Shown here: in pieces, positions 1 to 6,114 of the stretch
Layout: each line of letters begins with the position of its first letter
How positions within the stretch are numbered: position 1 is the stretch's first letter
Virus record (IMG/VR): IMGVR_UViG_3300031746_000154
Location: 1 to 25,682 of that record
Source: a virus
Length of the DNA: 25,682 nt
Strand: one strand, 5' to 3'
Translations under genes and position numbers: made by a program
Notes under the pieces: model-generated
The model's database searches: none
What the model was told of the DNA's origin: nothing
Seen by the model: only the letters and a program-made list of their open reading frames with translations

Positions 1-69
1 CTGCGGAAAATCGAGGCCTTGACAAATCCCGCCGAGTCCGATAAACAGACAGAGAAGGAGGCATTCTGA
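1..69 (+). CDS. C-terminal end of an upstream gene (partial)
   Basis: An open frame enters from the left edge and ends at TGA 67-69, leaving only 22 residues that end in KEAF. The stop overlaps the ATG of the next gene (TGATG), as at other junctions in this tightly packed genome, so I treat it as a real gene end. The visible part is charged and has no recognisable domain. Its position before an SSB-like gene suggests a recombination or replication protein, which is inference from context only. Confidence 0.6.
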   Translation: MRKIEALTNPAESDKQTEKEAF

Positions 70-509
70 TGAGACTACCAGACTACACGCCCGACATCAT
101 CCCCGAAGGCCACTACGACTTCAAAGTGGTCGACGAACCCGAACAGCGCCGGAAGACCTATAACGACAGGAAGACCGGGGCCGAGCGGGAAACTCTTTAT
201 CTCCTCGTCCCGTTCAGCGCCCGCGATTCAGAGACGGGCCGCACGCTCAAGCACCGGGAGGCGTTCTTCACGCACGAGAAGCGCTACAAAGACCTCCTAC
301 TCGCCACGGGCGGCGTTATGAAACCGGACGGGAACATCGAGCCGCCGGACAGCGTCGATATGGTCGGCAAGCGCTTCAAGGCGCGCATCGCTCACGAGGC
401 CGACAAGCGCGACCCGAGCAAGACGCGGGCGCGCATTCAGGACATCGTTTCGCAGTCCGCGCCGGACGAGGACGTCCCGCCTCCCGGCGAGGATGATATC
501 CCGTTCTAG
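69..509 (+). CDS. Single-stranded DNA-binding protein-like (DUF669-type)
   Basis: This 146-residue protein probably coats single-stranded DNA during phage replication and recombination. What is seen: a body with beta-strand-like segments, a basic stretch near residues 100-122 (GKRFKARIAHEADKRD), and an acidic C-terminus ending DEDVPPPGEDDIPF. An acidic tail ending in D-I-P-F is the hallmark of SSB proteins, where it recruits partner proteins. The overall pattern matches phage DUF669 or SSB-like proteins rather than a classical OB-fold SSB that I can align. The start is ATG 69, with AAGGAGG seven bases upstream and overlapping the previous stop. Replication genes follow downstream. The SSB-like role is fairly secure; the exact family is less so. 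Confidence 0.75.
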   Translation: MRLPDYTPDIIPEGHYDFKVVDEPEQRRKTYNDRKTGAERETLYLLVPFSARDSETGRTLKHREAFFTHEKRYKDLLLATGGVMKPDGNIEPPDSVDMVGKRFKARIAHEADKRDPSKTRARIQDIVSQSAPDEDVPPPGEDDIPF

Positions 510-515
510 AACGGG
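500..515. repeat. 16-bp perfect palindrome across the SSB-like stop codon
   Basis: CCCGTTCTAGAACGGG is a perfect palindrome that includes the TAG stop of the SSB-like gene. As RNA it could form a 6-bp stem with a CTAG loop. A run of eight T follows at about 530-537, but about a dozen bases separate it from the stem, so it is not a canonical intrinsic terminator. It could instead be an operator. The palindrome is seen; its function is unknown. Confidence 0.5.
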
Positions 516-562
516 TTCCCTTCCATCATTTTTTTTCTCCAGTTCCGGGGACGCACGACCAC

Positions 563-588
563 GGGGAGGGAGGACGGCCTCCCTCCCC
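563..588 (+). terminator. Strong GC hairpin in the 149-bp spacer, terminator-like
   Basis: GGGGAGGGAGG (563-573) and CCTCCCTCCCC (578-588) form a perfect 11-bp stem with a four-base ACGG loop. Only a short ACTTTCT tract follows, so Rho-independent termination would be weak. It may instead slow RNA polymerase or protect an RNA end. The spacer 510-658 is the longest non-coding stretch in the window. Besides this hairpin and the upstream palindrome it holds a T8 run and GGAAGGG repeats (610-616 and in the next gene's ribosome binding site). I see no convincing promoter in it. Confidence 0.5.
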
Positions 589-658
589 TCTCCGGACTTT
601 CTGGCGGTCGGAAGGGAAGTCTAAGGCAATCTAAAAGACACAGGAAGGGAGGCACGTC

Positions 659-889
659 TTGGCATCACGAACACGTAAAAACGATAAGACTTTCTGGGTA
701 AGCGATTGCTGTCTGGCGCCGACAGAGACAGTCGCTCCGAGGTATCCCGGCTCCATCGAGAGCGGCCCGAACGACCCCGTTGTCATCTGCGCGAAGTGCG
801 GTCGGAGATGCGAGGAGTTCGGCTTGACGCATCGGGCTATCTGTCAATTGAAGAACTCGCTCAAGAGAACGGCAGGCGAATCGCTATGA
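659..889 (+). CDS. Small cysteine-rich, zinc-ribbon-like protein
   Basis: This 76-residue protein starts at TTG 659, preceded by GGAAGGGAGG, a strong ribosome binding site that decides the start. It carries a CC pair near residue 17 and a CAKCGRRC cluster near residues 44-51, which fit four-cysteine zinc binding. The C-terminal third is basic. Small zinc-ribbon proteins of this kind are common in phage early regions, but I cannot assign a partner. Its stop overlaps the ATG of the replisome organiser gene (ATGA at 886-889), so the two are probably translated together. Confidence 0.65.
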   Translation: MASRTRKNDKTFWVSDCCLAPTETVAPRYPGSIESGPNDPVVICAKCGRRCEEFGLTHRAICQLKNSLKRTAGESL

Positions 890-1719
890 GCCGCACGTGG
901 ATAAAGATTTACTGCGACCGATGGATGAAGGGGACGCTCCGCAACGAGACCCCGACGTTGCGCGGCGTATGGATTGACCTACTCACGCTCGCGGGGAGCG
1001 GCGGGTTCGGCTACGACGGGGAAATAAAAATATCCGAGGGCATCGGATTAATGGACGAGCAGATATGCCGGATGTTCCACGTCGATATGGACACGTGGCA
1101 GGCGGCGAAGGCCCGGCTCGTCGAGACGGACAGGATAAAAATAGGGTCAGGCAACACGATAGCGGTCGTCAACTGGAAGAAATACCAGAGCGAGTATCAG
1201 CGACAGCGCCGTTACCGTGTCAAATCTGTAACTAAAAGTTACAGAATAGCAGGCCATCAGGGGCCGCAGGGCAGTCTGGAAGGCGATAACGCAGGCGCTA
1301 AAAAGTGTAACTCTTTACCAGAGTCCGTTACACGCACAGATTTAGATTTAGATGTAGATTTAGAAGAAGAAGTAGAAGTAGTAGGTGAGCGCCGCGCTTC
1401 GCGCTCGTCGGCTCCCTCCGCCGAAGCGACGAAGGAGCCGACCGGAATCGTATTTAATTTCACAAAGAAGGTCTGGGAGGGAATCACGGAAGAACAAAAA
1501 AAGTTCTGGTCGGACGTCTATCCTGCCGTGAACGTCGTCAACGCGCTCAAGAGAATGGCGGCATACTTTGACGCGAACCCGACGAAGCGGAGGACTCACT
1601 ACGGAGCGTTCATAAACAGATGGCTCAGGCGAGACCAAGATAAGGGCGGAGACGTGCGCGGCGTCAGGCCGACGGCCCGTCCCGACTGGATGCGCCGGGC
1701 GAAAGGAGAGAAGGAATGA
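886..1719 (+). CDS. Phage replisome organiser (replication initiator)
   Basis: This 277-residue protein should bind the phage origin and recruit the helicase loader and helicase. The N-terminal 110 residues (DRWMKGTLRN, GVWIDLLTLA, and a region reading as GEIKISEGI) resemble the winged-helix N-terminal domain of phage replisome organisers. The middle is low complexity, with an acidic run DLDLDVDLEEEVEVV. The C-terminal part (near residues 190-265, with W and basic residues) resembles a DnaD- or loader-interacting domain. The frame is open further upstream, but ATG 886 overlaps the previous stop and gives the family-like N-terminus, so I prefer it. The gene also carries origin-like DNA inside it (see separate entry), as lambda O does. 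The role rests on pattern recognition, not on an alignment. Confidence 0.7.
   Translation: MSRTWIKIYCDRWMKGTLRNETPTLRGVWIDLLTLAGSGGFGYDGEIKISEGIGLMDEQICRMFHVDMDTWQAAKARLVETDRIKIGSGNTIAVVNWKKYQSEYQRQRRYRVKSVTKSYRIAGHQGPQGSLEGDNAGAKKCNSLPESVTRTDLDLDVDLEEEVEVVGERRASRSSAPSAEATKEPTGIVFNFTKKVWEGITEEQKKFWSDVYPAVNVVNALKRMAAYFDANPTKRRTHYGAFINRWLRRDQDKGGDVRGVRPTARPDWMRRAKGEKE
1211..1385. other. Candidate replication origin: GTTAC iterons plus AT-rich tract
   Basis: Five GTTAC/GTAAC elements lie within about 120 bp: 1211-1215, 1228-1232, 1238-1242, 1307-1311 and 1327-1331. Two pairs form inverted repeats: TCTGTAAC with GTTACAGA (1225-1232 and 1238-1245, 5-bp spacer), and GTGTAAC with GTTACAC (1305-1311 and 1327-1333). 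An AT-rich, strand-asymmetric run (about 1337-1385, mostly GATTTA and GAAGAAG units) follows immediately and could be the unwinding element. Iterons plus an AT-rich tract inside the initiator gene is the arrangement of lambdoid origins. The elements are seen; origin function is inferred. Confidence 0.5.
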
Positions 1720-2048
1720 AGATACTCACGTGGCTGAAGGGACTCATCAAGGGCAGGGCGCAGGCCGTCGCGCCCGCGCCTGCGGAGGCGCAGGCCGGGC
1801 AGGTCGTCCCCCCGATGAACACGCCTCCCCCCGAGGAAAAACCTAACCTTGAGCCGAAAGTCGCTCAAGGTCGGGTGAAGCAGGACGAGCACGCGCAACG
1901 ACTGGCCTTCCCGAGCAAGCGCAGGCGGAAGCGCCTCAAGGCGGCACGGCAGAAGGCCGAGCGCCGGGCGCGTGGGATGGCTCAGGAAGCGGCGGCTCTG
2001 GAACGGAAGCGCCTGAAGGCGCAGGAGGGATTCCGTGAGAACGCATAG
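1716..2048 (+). CDS. Hypothetical protein, basic and Ala/Pro-rich
   Basis: This 110-residue protein has a short amphipathic N-terminus (MKILTWLKGLIKG), a Pro/Ala/Glu-rich linker, and a very basic Arg/Lys/Ala-rich helical C-terminal half with repeated RLKAA-like segments. The basic helix suggests nucleic-acid binding or a coiled coil. I do not recognise a family. The ATG overlaps the previous stop (ATGA, 1716-1719), and its own end overlaps the next start by 14 bases, so it sits inside the replication operon. Confidence 0.6.
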   Translation: MKILTWLKGLIKGRAQAVAPAPAEAQAGQVVPPMNTPPPEEKPNLEPKVAQGRVKQDEHAQRLAFPSKRRRKRLKAARQKAERRARGMAQEAAALERKRLKAQEGFRENA

Positions 2049-2256
2049 GATACGCTTTCCGAAGGGCGTGTCGCTCTACGCTCGGGATACCCTAACGCTC
2101 ATCCAGAAGCAAGACGACGAGGCTCCGGTATTCTGGTCTATTCGGCGAGCAGGGGACAAGTCCGCCTCTATCTTCGGAATCTGCGCCACTAAGGGCCGCT
2201 CTCTTATTCTAACGGAGAAGGCGGGCGTCGTCGTTATCGAGGGAGGGACAAAGTGA
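2035..2256 (+). CDS. Hypothetical small protein
   Basis: This 73-residue protein starts at GTG 2035, with GGAGGG five bases upstream and the start inside the end of the previous gene. The sequence reads as alternating beta strands (SLYARDTLTLIQ, PVFWSIRRA, SLILTEKAGVVVI) and is weakly basic, with one cysteine. I recognise no family. Coupling to both neighbours (14-base overlap before, GTGA overlap after) supports it as a real gene. Confidence 0.6.
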   Translation: MRTHRIRFPKGVSLYARDTLTLIQKQDDEAPVFWSIRRAGDKSASIFGICATKGRSLILTEKAGVVVIEGGTK

Positions 2257-2852
2257 GTATTGACCGGGCCGAGTTTGACAAGATACTAGCAGAGGTCGCT
2301 GAGGTATTCAGCCCGCCGGATGAAGGGCAGGTAGATATATACTATCGCCATATGGCGCGTCATCTGCCCGGCGAACTGCGCCGTGCCGCCACGCGGCTCA
2401 TTGAGACGCATACGTATCAGCGCTTCCCGCTCATAGCCGAGTGGAACGATGCCGTCAGTTATGTTATTCAGCAGACGCATCAGCCCGACCCCGACAGTCT
2501 CGACGCGAAGCACTCCTGCGGGTTCTGCGCGGAAGGGTTCGTTCCCTACGTCGACAAAGACGGATACTACGTGGCAGGCTACTGTGACTGCGCGAAGGGC
2601 CGGGCGCTCTATCAACGGCACGCTGACTATATGCGCCGCGTGGGACACCCGATGAAGAACGTGGAGTTTCGCAGGCCGGACGGCAGGGCGGAGGAGCCGC
2701 AGGACTACGACGAACAATTCTTGGACGAGCAGGCCGAGTGCGACAGAGCGAAAGACCTGTCCGCCATAATCGGGGATATGGCTCGTGAGGCACGCGCCAT
2801 TCAAATCAACGAAGAACTAAACTTGAAAGGAAATAGTGAGAACGATGAGTGA
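2253..2852 (+). CDS. Helicase-loader-like replication protein with zinc cysteines
   Basis: This 199-residue protein starts at GTG 2253 after GGGAGGGA and overlaps the previous stop. The first 75 residues (DKILAEVAEVF, DIYYRHMARHLPGELRRAA, FPLIAEWNDAV) resemble the helical domain of phage helicase loaders and inhibitors of the G39P/G40P-loader type, in which a Y-x-x-L/M-x-x-L helix precedes an F-P-x-I/P-x-E turn. A cysteine set follows at C89, C92, C111 and C113, likely one zinc ion. The C-terminus is acidic and helical. Together with the upstream organiser gene it would load the replicative helicase, which must be host-encoded or outside the window. Family assignment is moderate. Confidence 0.55.
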   Translation: MSIDRAEFDKILAEVAEVFSPPDEGQVDIYYRHMARHLPGELRRAATRLIETHTYQRFPLIAEWNDAVSYVIQQTHQPDPDSLDAKHSCGFCAEGFVPYVDKDGYYVAGYCDCAKGRALYQRHADYMRRVGHPMKNVEFRRPDGRAEEPQDYDEQFLDEQAECDRAKDLSAIIGDMAREARAIQINEELNLKGNSENDE

Positions 2853-3279
2853 ATCACTTGACCGCGTGCGGCGTGCGCTAAACGCCGTAGTCGACGGCAA
2901 TCATATGTCCGTTGATAAGAACGGATGGGTATATCTGGAACTCGCGGCGGAGAAGGGCCGCATCAGAAAAATCGGGCAGGTCTACGACCACGCAGAGGGC
3001 GTTGTCTACCAGAAGAAAGTGGAGCAGAAGAACTTCTTTAACAAGCGCCACGGATGGGGGCTGAATGCCGCCGTGCTTTATGCTCTCAAAGACGTGGACG
3101 GCCTCGTTCTGCTCATCTCCGAGAAGGACGACCTGCTCATTACGGCGCGCATCGCCCTCGCCATCGGAGACTGGGGATGGCATAAGAACTCGCCGAACTT
3201 GCCGACGTGCGAGCGGCAGGTATTCGTCAACGAGAAGGACTTCGTGAAGTCCACGCAGTTCGGGAGGAGGGCGAAATGA
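2836..3279 (+). CDS. Hypothetical protein of the replication region
   Basis: This protein has up to 147 residues. GTG 2836 has AAAGGA at good spacing. ATG 2845, three codons in, is the alternative and leaves a smaller overlap with the previous gene. The N-terminal part is helical (SLDRVRRALNAVVDG). The middle has strands and an aromatic segment (KNFFNKRHGWGLN), then a hydrophobic strand (DGLVLLISEKDDLLI). I do not recognise it. It lies between the loader-like gene and RusA, whose start overlaps its stop, which suggests a DNA metabolism role by context only. Confidence 0.6.
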   Translation: MRTMSESLDRVRRALNAVVDGNHMSVDKNGWVYLELAAEKGRIRKIGQVYDHAEGVVYQKKVEQKNFFNKRHGWGLNAAVLYALKDVDGLVLLISEKDDLLITARIALAIGDWGWHKNSPNLPTCERQVFVNEKDFVKSTQFGRRAK

Positions 3280-3890
3280 GCAGGATGGGCGAAGCCTATA
3301 TCAACCTCCTGAACTTGGGGCGGCAAAAGAGCGGCCCGCTCTCCAAAAAAGAAAGATGGGCGGAGGTCGTCATAACCGGAAAGCCGGAAGGAAAGGGCCG
3401 CGCCATCTCAGGCCGCGTCACAACGAAGGCGGGCCGGGCGTTCGTTACGCACAGGACGCCGCGCAAGACTATGACCTATGAGGCCGTCATCCGGTCGGCC
3501 TTCTCGAGCGGATATCCAGACTGGCAGGCGCTCCCTGAATCGTATGTGTTTCTATCGGTCGACGCCCTCTACCCGCCGCCTAAAAAAATTATCGCACGCA
3601 GGGCGTCGCTCATAAAACGGCTAGAAGCGATGAAGGCTAAGGAACTCTCCACGGGCAAGGCCGTCTGGAAGACGGGCGAAGTGGAGGCTATCGAGCGCGA
3701 ACTGACGTTCCAGCGATACTGTCCTGTGCGGCCCGACTGGGACAACGTCGGGAAGATTGTCTGTGACGCCTTGAACGGCGTAGCGTGGCCTGACGACGCC
3801 CGAGTCGTCGACGCTCACGTCGAAAAGTTCTATGCCCTAGACGGGGAAGCGCCGTGCCTTCGCATACGCATAGTGGAGCGTCATATTTAA
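3276..3890 (+). CDS. rusA: RusA-type Holliday junction resolvase
   Basis: This endonuclease of 204 residues would cut four-way junctions in replicating or recombining phage DNA before packaging. The C-terminal region has the RusA signature RPDWDNVGKIVCDALNG followed by PDD: D154, D156, K160 and D164 of the first motif, then D173/D174, matching the acidic metal-binding residues and lysine of the family. The N-terminus has the usual G-K-x-R/T strand pattern and an HRTPRKTMTYEA segment. It is longer than E. coli RusA (about 120 residues) because of an N-terminal extension and a helical insert near residues 105-140. ATG 3276 is chosen because GGGAGGAGGG precedes it and it overlaps the previous stop. 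Confidence 0.9.
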   Translation: MSRMGEAYINLLNLGRQKSGPLSKKERWAEVVITGKPEGKGRAISGRVTTKAGRAFVTHRTPRKTMTYEAVIRSAFSSGYPDWQALPESYVFLSVDALYPPPKKIIARRASLIKRLEAMKAKELSTGKAVWKTGEVEAIERELTFQRYCPVRPDWDNVGKIVCDALNGVAWPDDARVVDAHVEKFYALDGEAPCLRIRIVERHI

Positions 3891-4042
3891 GACGAGTAGT
3901 GGCGGCGGCGTTAGCGGCGACGCTCGCCGCCCTGCTCTTGCTACGCATCATCGAGCGCGCTGAGCGGCACGCACACTCGTGGGGAGAAGTTACGCGACAG
4001 GGAGAGGCGCAGAAATTACTTGACACGCCACGCAAGAAGTAG
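3854..4042 (+). CDS. Small single-span membrane protein overlapping RusA
   Basis: A 62-residue frame starts at GTG 3854 inside the last 37 bases of rusA. It has one hydrophobic segment (residues 16-33, VVAAALAATLAALLLLRI) after basic residues and a polar, charged tail. GTG 3899 is a possible shorter start, though it would lose the residues before the membrane span. N-terminal anchor plus polar tail is the layout of small lysis accessory proteins, but the tail is too short for a normal spanin. The holin-like gene follows after a structured 49-bp spacer. Coding status is moderate. Confidence 0.45.
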   Translation: MPSHTHSGASYLRRVVAAALAATLAALLLLRIIERAERHAHSWGEVTRQGEAQKLLDTPRKK

Positions 4043-4046
4043 TAGC

Positions 4047-4083
4047 CCTAGTAGTGTTTAGCACTACATCTGACACTACTAGG
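4047..4083 (+). promoter_or_regulatory. Competing hairpins over the holin-like gene's ribosome binding site
   Basis: CCTAGTAGTGT (4047-4057) and ACACTACTAGG (4073-4083) form a perfect 11-bp stem whose 3' arm includes the first bases of the AGGAGG ribosome binding site (4081-4086). A shorter stem, GTAGTG (4051-4056) with CACTAC (4062-4067), uses the same 5' arm, so the two folds exclude each other. The long fold would hide part of the ribosome binding site and the short one would free it. Base pairing is seen; translational control is inferred. Confidence 0.5.
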
Positions 4084-4091
4084 AGGTCGCT

Positions 4092-4433
4092 ATGTCAAGA
4101 AAACTTATCATCGCCATCCTCGCCGTCGTCGGAGCCATCGGCACGACTATCGGCACGCAGTTCGGCCTCGCGCTGAACGTCTCGGGCCTCGTCGCGTTCT
4201 TGGGAGCCGCCGCTCTCTACATTCAGCAGGAAGCGAAGGCCGACAAACTCCGTATGAAGGCACAGGCCGGAAAGTGGACAGACCCGAAGTTCTGGCTCGC
4301 CATACTCGCCGCCGTATTCGCGGCTCTGCCCGAAGCGGGCGTCGTCCTACCTCTCGACCCCGGCATCATCAACGCCATCCTCGCCGTCATCATCGGCGTC
4401 ATTTTCAAGGTCAAGCCGTCCGTTCCCGCCTGA
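4092..4433 (+). CDS. Holin-like multi-span membrane protein
   Basis: This 113-residue protein has three or four hydrophobic segments: residues about 4-25, 26-45, 60-80 and 88-105, with a charged loop (QQEAKADKLRMKAQ) between the second and third. Size, segment number and position just before an M15 peptidase gene fit a class I-type holin, which opens the cytoplasmic membrane so that the endolysin can reach the wall. Many unrelated small phage membrane proteins look similar, so this is inference from topology and context. It has a perfect AGGAGG at 4081-4086, but that site is partly within a hairpin. Confidence 0.6.
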   Translation: MSRKLIIAILAVVGAIGTTIGTQFGLALNVSGLVAFLGAAALYIQQEAKADKLRMKAQAGKWTDPKFWLAILAAVFAALPEAGVVLPLDPGIINAILAVIIGVIFKVKPSVPA

Positions 4434-4446
4434 TAACTGACTCGGA

Positions 4447-4839
4447 ATGCCTACCGAGCATTTCAAGGAGACGGAGCCTAATGTCGCCTGCCCGTGCTGT
4501 GGGCTCGCCGAGGTAGACCCGGCTCTTTTCCGGCGCTTAGAGACGACCCGAGCCGTGTTTGGGCCTATCTCGTTCACTTCCGTCTGCCGATGCTCGAAGC
4601 ATAACGCGCAGGTCGGAGGCAAAGAGCGCTCGGCTCACCTGACCATCCCTTTCCTAAAGTCCTCACAGGCCGTAGATATTCCTATACTATTCGCACGGCA
4701 CAGGTATAGCCTGCTCCGCGCCGCGTTCCTTTCGGGATTCGACCGCATCGGAATCGGCGCGAATTTCGTTCACCTCGACATCGCTCGCGACCTTGACCGC
4801 GAAGTGGTATGGCTATACCCGCCGGGGAGCAAAGGATGA
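4447..4839 (+). CDS. M15-family D,D-peptidase, likely endolysin
   Basis: This 130-residue zinc peptidase would cleave the D-Ala cross-link or stem peptide of peptidoglycan. Seen in order: an N-terminal CPCCG segment, a serine/arginine region (SFTSVCRCSKHNAQVGG) matching the S-G-Y-R-C-x-x-H-N-x-x-V-G-G motif of the M15_3 group, the zinc-ligand region SAHL...AVDI (H64 and D77), and the distal F-V-H-L-D with H109. Twelve residues separate H64 and D77 where about six are usual, so there is a short insertion. There is no signal peptide, which fits release by a holin. The preceding gene is holin-like. The ribosome binding site is weak, so translation may depend on coupling. Confidence 0.8.
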   Translation: MPTEHFKETEPNVACPCCGLAEVDPALFRRLETTRAVFGPISFTSVCRCSKHNAQVGGKERSAHLTIPFLKSSQAVDIPILFARHRYSLLRAAFLSGFDRIGIGANFVHLDIARDLDREVVWLYPPGSKG

Positions 4840-5102
4840 ACCCGAAAGACATCATCGCCGCTATCGTGGCAGGTCTGGGCCTACTCACGGGCCTGAAGAA
4901 AAAGCCGCATAAACTTCTGGTCTGGAATGTTCTTCTCAAGCGATGGGAGCGCACGCACGACGGGGGAATGAGCGCCCGTAACTGCCGGAAACTCTTGAAG
5001 ACCGTTCTAGGCGCAGGCGGAGCGCTCGCGTGGCTCTATATTATCGTGAGGGAGAACGTCCACGAGGCGGACATCCCGAGTCCGATGGAGCCGGGCAAGT
5101 GA
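4836..5102 (+). CDS. Small membrane protein of the lysis region
   Basis: This 88-residue protein starts at ATG 4836, which overlaps the previous stop (ATGA) and follows GGGGAG. An in-frame ATG at 4809 would overlap the peptidase gene more and has no better ribosome binding site. It has two hydrophobic segments, residues about 5-18 (IIAAIVAGLGLLTG) and 57-72 (TVLGAGGALAWLYIIV), with a basic loop between. It may be a second holin, antiholin or accessory protein. No family is recognised. Confidence 0.6.
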   Translation: MNPKDIIAAIVAGLGLLTGLKKKPHKLLVWNVLLKRWERTHDGGMSARNCRKLLKTVLGAGGALAWLYIIVRENVHEADIPSPMEPGK

Positions 5103-5476
5103 TTCCGCAATGGATAGGAGAGGCGTCCCTAACACTCGCCGTCGCCGTTGTCATTCTGTTCATCGTCAAGACTCTGGGATGGCGCAAAGAGAAGGCCGAA
5201 CTCAGGGCGCAGGCCGTTACGGAACCGCGAGAGCCGCATACCCCGTGTATTCAGCAACCCGCGATGAGCGATATTATCAAGACGCAGGCGCTCACGGCGG
5301 CAACGGCGGTTCGCACAGAGGTGCTTAGCCAGAAGATAGCCGAAGGGCAAGTGGCGCAGGGCGAACTCCTGAAGCAACTCGTCAGGACTACTAATCTGCT
5401 CGCTCGCTGTGCGGCGCGCTCGTCAAAGGACACCCGAGGGGACGCCATCGCTGACGCCATTGGGGGAGGCGAGTGA
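5099..5476 (+). CDS. N-anchored coiled-coil membrane protein, possible spanin-like
   Basis: GTG 5099 overlaps the previous stop (GTGA), and the resulting 125-residue protein has a membrane segment at residues about 9-23 (LTLAVAVVILFIVKT), then a basic-acidic helix, a Pro-rich turn with one cysteine, and a long helical region rich in Gln, Ala and Leu (near residues 55-105). A single N-terminal anchor followed by a helical domain is the layout of inner-membrane spanins (Rz-like), but no outer-membrane lipoprotein partner is visible, so this is only a possibility. It could equally be a structural scaffold. The frame is open further upstream, but only this start is coupled. Confidence 0.55.
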   Translation: MIPQWIGEASLTLAVAVVILFIVKTLGWRKEKAELRAQAVTEPREPHTPCIQQPAMSDIIKTQALTAATAVRTEVLSQKIAEGQVAQGELLKQLVRTTNLLARCAARSSKDTRGDAIADAIGGGE

Positions 5477-6114
5477 TGGCAAAGCGCGAGATGAAGATGG
5501 AGACGGTCGGCATAAACGACCTGACCCCGAACCCGGCGAACCCGCGCATACTCACAGAGAAGGCCGCAGGCAGGTTAAAAAAGTCCATCGAGCGTTTCGG
5601 GTTCGTGGAACCCGTCATCGCGTGGCGCAAGAAGGACGGCTCGCTTGAGATAGTGGCAGGCCATCAGCGCGTCACAGAGGCGCGGGCCGCGGGACTCAAG
5701 AACATTCCCACGATAATCTTCCCGTTCAAGAGCGAGAAAGAGGCGCTCGCCTATAACATCGCCAGTAACAGGCTCGCCGAGATGAGCGACTGGAACTTTC
5801 CCCTGCTCAAAGACGCCCTCGCAGAACTAGACGACGGCGCGTTCGACGTTGAAGTGACCGGGTTCAATCTGGACGAGATAGAGGGACTGGTCACGTGGGT
5901 AAAGCCGGACATCGACAAGAGCATTGACGAACTGAAGGCCATCGAGGAGAAGTTCAAGCGCGAGAACCCCGGCGGACTTGACCAGTATCTCGTGCTGATA
6001 TTCAGGTTCGAGGACAGAGACGCGTTCGATAAGGCCAAGAAATTCTACACGGCAGACGGCTCTCGCGACTGCGACCCCGCTCTCCTGCTCAAGGCTATGA
6101 AGAATGGCAAGTAA
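5476..6114 (+). CDS. ParB/sulfiredoxin-fold protein
   Basis: This 212-residue protein has the ParB N-terminal fold: INDLTPNPANPRI (residues 12-24), the SIERFGFVEPVIAW helix-strand, and the nucleotide-binding box VAGHQRVTEARAAG (V60-G73; G62, H63, Q64, R65), followed by a YNIASNRLAEM segment. In chromosomal ParB this fold binds and hydrolyses CTP; in sulfiredoxin and related kinases it uses ATP. The C-terminal 100 residues are helical and acidic, not a ParB helix-turn-helix, so plasmid partition is unlikely. Phages often place a ParB-domain protein, usually with a DNA methyltransferase, upstream of the terminase; here the partner is a radical SAM enzyme overlapping by 11 bases. ATG 5476 is preferred over GTG 5473 because it gives better spacing to GGGGAGG. 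Confidence 0.85.
   Translation: MAKREMKMETVGINDLTPNPANPRILTEKAAGRLKKSIERFGFVEPVIAWRKKDGSLEIVAGHQRVTEARAAGLKNIPTIIFPFKSEKEALAYNIASNRLAEMSDWNFPLLKDALAELDDGAFDVEVTGFNLDEIEGLVTWVKPDIDKSIDELKAIEEKFKRENPGGLDQYLVLIFRFEDRDAFDKAKKFYTADGSRDCDPALLLKAMKNGK

Noticed and set aside
19-47. TTGACA at 19-24 with a TAAACA 17 bases later, promoter-like
   Set aside because: The -10 match is poor and the pair lies within the end of a coding frame; I count it as chance.
5476-6114. ParB-fold protein as a plasmid partition protein (phage-plasmid)
   Set aside because: No ParA gene or parS-like repeats are visible and the C-terminal DNA-binding part of partition ParB is missing.
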